From Bradyrhizobium sp. AUGA SZCCT0283 (lineage in GTDB: Bacteria; Pseudomonadota; Alphaproteobacteria; Rhizobiales; Xanthobacteraceae), in assembly GCF_018130385.1 (NCBI RefSeq), contig NZ_JAFCLU010000014.1:120412-184411 (forward strand): a DNA stretch of 64,000 bases, given 5' to 3'. Made by a program: the position numbers and the translations under genes. The notes under the pieces were generated by a model. That model had not been told where the DNA came from. It searched no databases and saw nothing but the letters and a program-made list of their open reading frames with translations. Shown here one piece after another: positions 62,334-64,000 of this stretch (positions are counted from its first letter, which is position 1; the number at the start of each line of letters is the position of its first letter).

Positions 62334-63874
62334 CCGCGACCGACCGACTGCTGTTTCAGGGAGCGGACTGGGACTTCCGGACGTTGCAGCGGATCTGCGA
62401 CGCCTGCGAACAGGTTGCGCGGGACGAGTTGGGGCTCGATGTCTATCCCAACCAGATCGAGGTCATTACCGCCGAGCAGATGCTGGACGCCTATTCGTCG
62501 GTCGGCATGCCGCTGTTCTACAAGCATTGGTCGTTCGGCAAGCACTTTGCCTTTCAGGAGGCGTCCTATCGCAAGGGGCTGATGGGGCTGGCCTACGAGA
62601 TCGTCATCAACTCGTCGCCGTGCATTTCCTACCTGATGGAAGAAAATACCGCGACGATGCAGACGCTCGTGATCGCGCATGCCGCCTTCGGCCACAATCA
62701 TTTCTTCAAGAACAACTACCTGTTCAAGCAATGGACCGACGCCGACGGCATTCTGGATTATCTCGAATTCGCCAAGCGCTACGTGGCGCATTGCGAGGAG
62801 CGCCACGGCCGGCTGGCGGTCGAGCACACGCTCGATGCCGCGCACGCTCTTATGTCGCACGGCATTGATCGCTATCCCGGCAAGAAGAGTCTCGATCTTC
62901 GCGCCGAGGAAAAGCGGGCGGGCAGGCGCCGCGCCCATGAGGAGGGCGCCTTCAACGATTTGTGGCGCACCGTTCCGGCCGGCAAAGTGAAGAGCGACGC
63001 GATACTGGACGTCGAGCGCCGTCGCCAGATGCTCGGTCTGCCGCAGGAAAACCTGCTGTATTTTCTCGAGAAGACGGCGCCACGCCTGCGTCCCTGGCAA
63101 CGCGAAATACTGCGGATCGTGCGGCACATCGCGCAGTATTTCTATCCGCAGAGCCAGACCAAGGTGATGAACGAGGGCACGGCGACCTACGTTCACTATC
63201 AGATCATGAACCGGCTGCATCAGCAGGGACGGCTGACGGACGGAAATTTCCTCGAATTCCTGCAGTCGCACACCAACGTAGTGTTCCAGCCCGAGTTCGA
63301 CGACCCGCGCTATTCCGGCTTCAATCCGTATGCGCTGGGATTTGCGATGATGCAGGACATCGAGCGCATCGTCACCAATCCGGATGCCGAGGACCGCGAG
63401 TGGTTTCCGGATATCGCCGGCAAGGGCGACGCAATGGGCGTGTTGCGCGACGTCTGGGCCAATTATCGCGATGAAAGCTTCATCAGCCAGTTCATGAGCC
63501 CGCGGCTGATGCGGCACTTCCGCATGTTCCATCTGCATGATGATCCGGAGAACCGCTCCGGCATTCTGGTCGACGCCATCCACAACGAGCGCGGCTACCG
63601 CCGGCTGCGGCGCGAACTGGCGCGACAGTATGATGTCGGCTTCATCGACGCGAACATCGAAGTGGTCGATGTCGACCTTGCCGGCGATCGCCGCCTGATG
63701 CTGCGCCATACCGTGGTAAAGGGCGCCCAGCTCACCGAAGCCGACACCAAGCGCGTGCTGCAGCACCTTGCCGATCTCTGGAGCTACGACGTGTCGCTCG
63801 TCGAGGTCGACACGTCCGGCAAGGTCTTGAAGGAGTATGTCGCAAACCCGCGGAGCATCGCCGCGGCAGCGTAG
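62330..63874 (+). CDS. SpoVR family protein (YcgB type)
   Basis: This 514-residue protein matches SpoVR/YcgB along its length: WDFRTLQRICDACEQVARDELGLDVYPNQIEVI, GMPLFYKHWSFGKHFAFQE, ENTATMQTLVIAHAAFGHNHFFKNN, and TATYVHYQIMNRLHQQGRLTDG. The name comes from a Bacillus cortex gene, but the protein is widespread in non-sporulating bacteria and is coexpressed with YeaG/YeaH. The ATG follows AGGAAAGGAGCGCGTC and overlaps the yeaH stop. It completes the prkA-yeaH-spoVR operon; the biochemical role is unknown. Confidence 0.95.
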   Translation: MTATDRLLFQGADWDFRTLQRICDACEQVARDELGLDVYPNQIEVITAEQMLDAYSSVGMPLFYKHWSFGKHFAFQEASYRKGLMGLAYEIVINSSPCISYLMEENTATMQTLVIAHAAFGHNHFFKNNYLFKQWTDADGILDYLEFAKRYVAHCEERHGRLAVEHTLDAAHALMSHGIDRYPGKKSLDLRAEEKRAGRRRAHEEGAFNDLWRTVPAGKVKSDAILDVERRRQMLGLPQENLLYFLEKTAPRLRPWQREILRIVRHIAQYFYPQSQTKVMNEGTATYVHYQIMNRLHQQGRLTDGNFLEFLQSHTNVVFQPEFDDPRYSGFNPYALGFAMMQDIERIVTNPDAEDREWFPDIAGKGDAMGVLRDVWANYRDESFISQFMSPRLMRHFRMFHLHDDPENRSGILVDAIHNERGYRRLRRELARQYDVGFIDANIEVVDVDLAGDRRLMLRHTVVKGAQLTEADTKRVLQHLADLWSYDVSLVEVDTSGKVLKEYVANPRSIAAAA

Positions 63875-63890
63875 CTACCCGCGGCAGCAC

Positions 63891-63925
63891 AGAGCCCGGT
63901 TCTGATTGTATCAGAACCGGGCTCT
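63891..63925. terminator. Perfect 16-bp hairpin after spoVR, also a dispersed-repeat module
   Basis: AGAGCCCGGTTCTGAT, a 3-nt loop TGT, and ATCAGAACCGGGCTCT form a fully paired stem 17 nt after the spoVR stop. It is likely to end the operon. The same core (AGAG...CGGTTCTGATT...CTCT) occurs in degenerate form at 18585-18616, so this hairpin belongs to a dispersed repeat family. Confidence 0.75.
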
Positions 63926-63951
63926 AAAGCGGGATGGGGTTAGGTTGAATC

Positions 63952-63970
63952 GATTTGGGATTCCCAAATC
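63952..63970. repeat. Palindrome at the right edge, possible end of a mobile or repeat element
   Basis: GATTTGGGA-T-TCCCAAATC is a perfect 19-bp palindrome. It is flanked by GGTTGAATC on the left and TGATTCACC on the right, which are themselves nearly inverted. This could be the terminal region of an insertion sequence or a further dispersed repeat that continues past the window end. Nothing coding is seen in 63926-64000. Confidence 0.3.
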
Positions 63971-64000
63971 AGCGGGCTTCTGATTCACCATGCTGGCTGG

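Overview
The window is GC-rich, densely coded chromosomal DNA from an alphaproteobacterium of the Rhizobiales, most probably Bradyrhizobium or a close relative. The case rests on gene content (kdp with a separate kdpF, a TreS-maltokinase fusion, Tal-Pgi fusion, Ku/LigD, DUF3309 and DUF6496 proteins, a PHA-system protein), on EcfG-type general-stress promoter motifs, and on several dispersed palindromic repeats that I associate with Bradyrhizobium genomes from memory. No rRNA, tRNA, CRISPR array or intact insertion sequence was seen.

Layout. 1-7.0 kb: the tail of a sensor histidine kinase, a sigma-54 promoter with an upstream palindrome array, an oxalate/formate-type (OFA) MFS antiporter, and a NAD-linked molybdenum formate dehydrogenase (fused FdsG-FdsB plus FdsA). 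7.0-10.0 kb: a LysM protein, a CorA ion channel and an unknown protein, all on the minus strand. 10.1-18.5 kb: the potassium-uptake locus kdpFABC-kdpDE, preceded by paired inverted sites and containing two extra micro-ORFs for single-pass membrane peptides. 18.7-24 kb: a TRAP transporter (DctPQM) and an acyl-CoA ligase. 24-28.9 kb: a very basic DUF6496 protein, the divergent NHEJ pair ku/ligD, a DUF3309 micro-protein and a PHA-system protein; ku and the DUF3309 gene carry EcfG-type promoter motifs.

28.8-45.1 kb is an alpha-glucan/trehalose block: a tightly packed minus-strand operon treS/mak-glgB-glgX-treZ-treY, divergent from malQ and a GH15 enzyme. It contains both the TreS and the TreYZ routes between glycogen, maltose and trehalose, and a kinase that makes maltose-1-phosphate, but not GlgE, GlgA, GlgC or GlgP. 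45.3-49.1 kb is one large RTX-type calcium-binding protein with three tandem modules of about 200 residues. 49.5-56.9 kb is a sugar-phosphate operon (tal-pgi, gnd, zwf, pgl, gntK, HAD phosphatase), which yields NADPH and links hexose phosphate to pentose phosphate. 57.1-58.6 kb holds three small exported proteins. 59.1-63.9 kb is the prkA-yeaH-spoVR stress/starvation operon, preceded by an 18-codon leader ORF with a very strong Shine-Dalgarno sequence.

The common theme is stress and stationary-phase physiology: compatible-solute and glycogen turnover, potassium uptake, end joining, NADPH supply and the PrkA system. The least explained items are the micro-ORFs around kdpF, the leader ORF before prkA, the modular RTX protein, and the sigma-54 control region ahead of the OFA antiporter.
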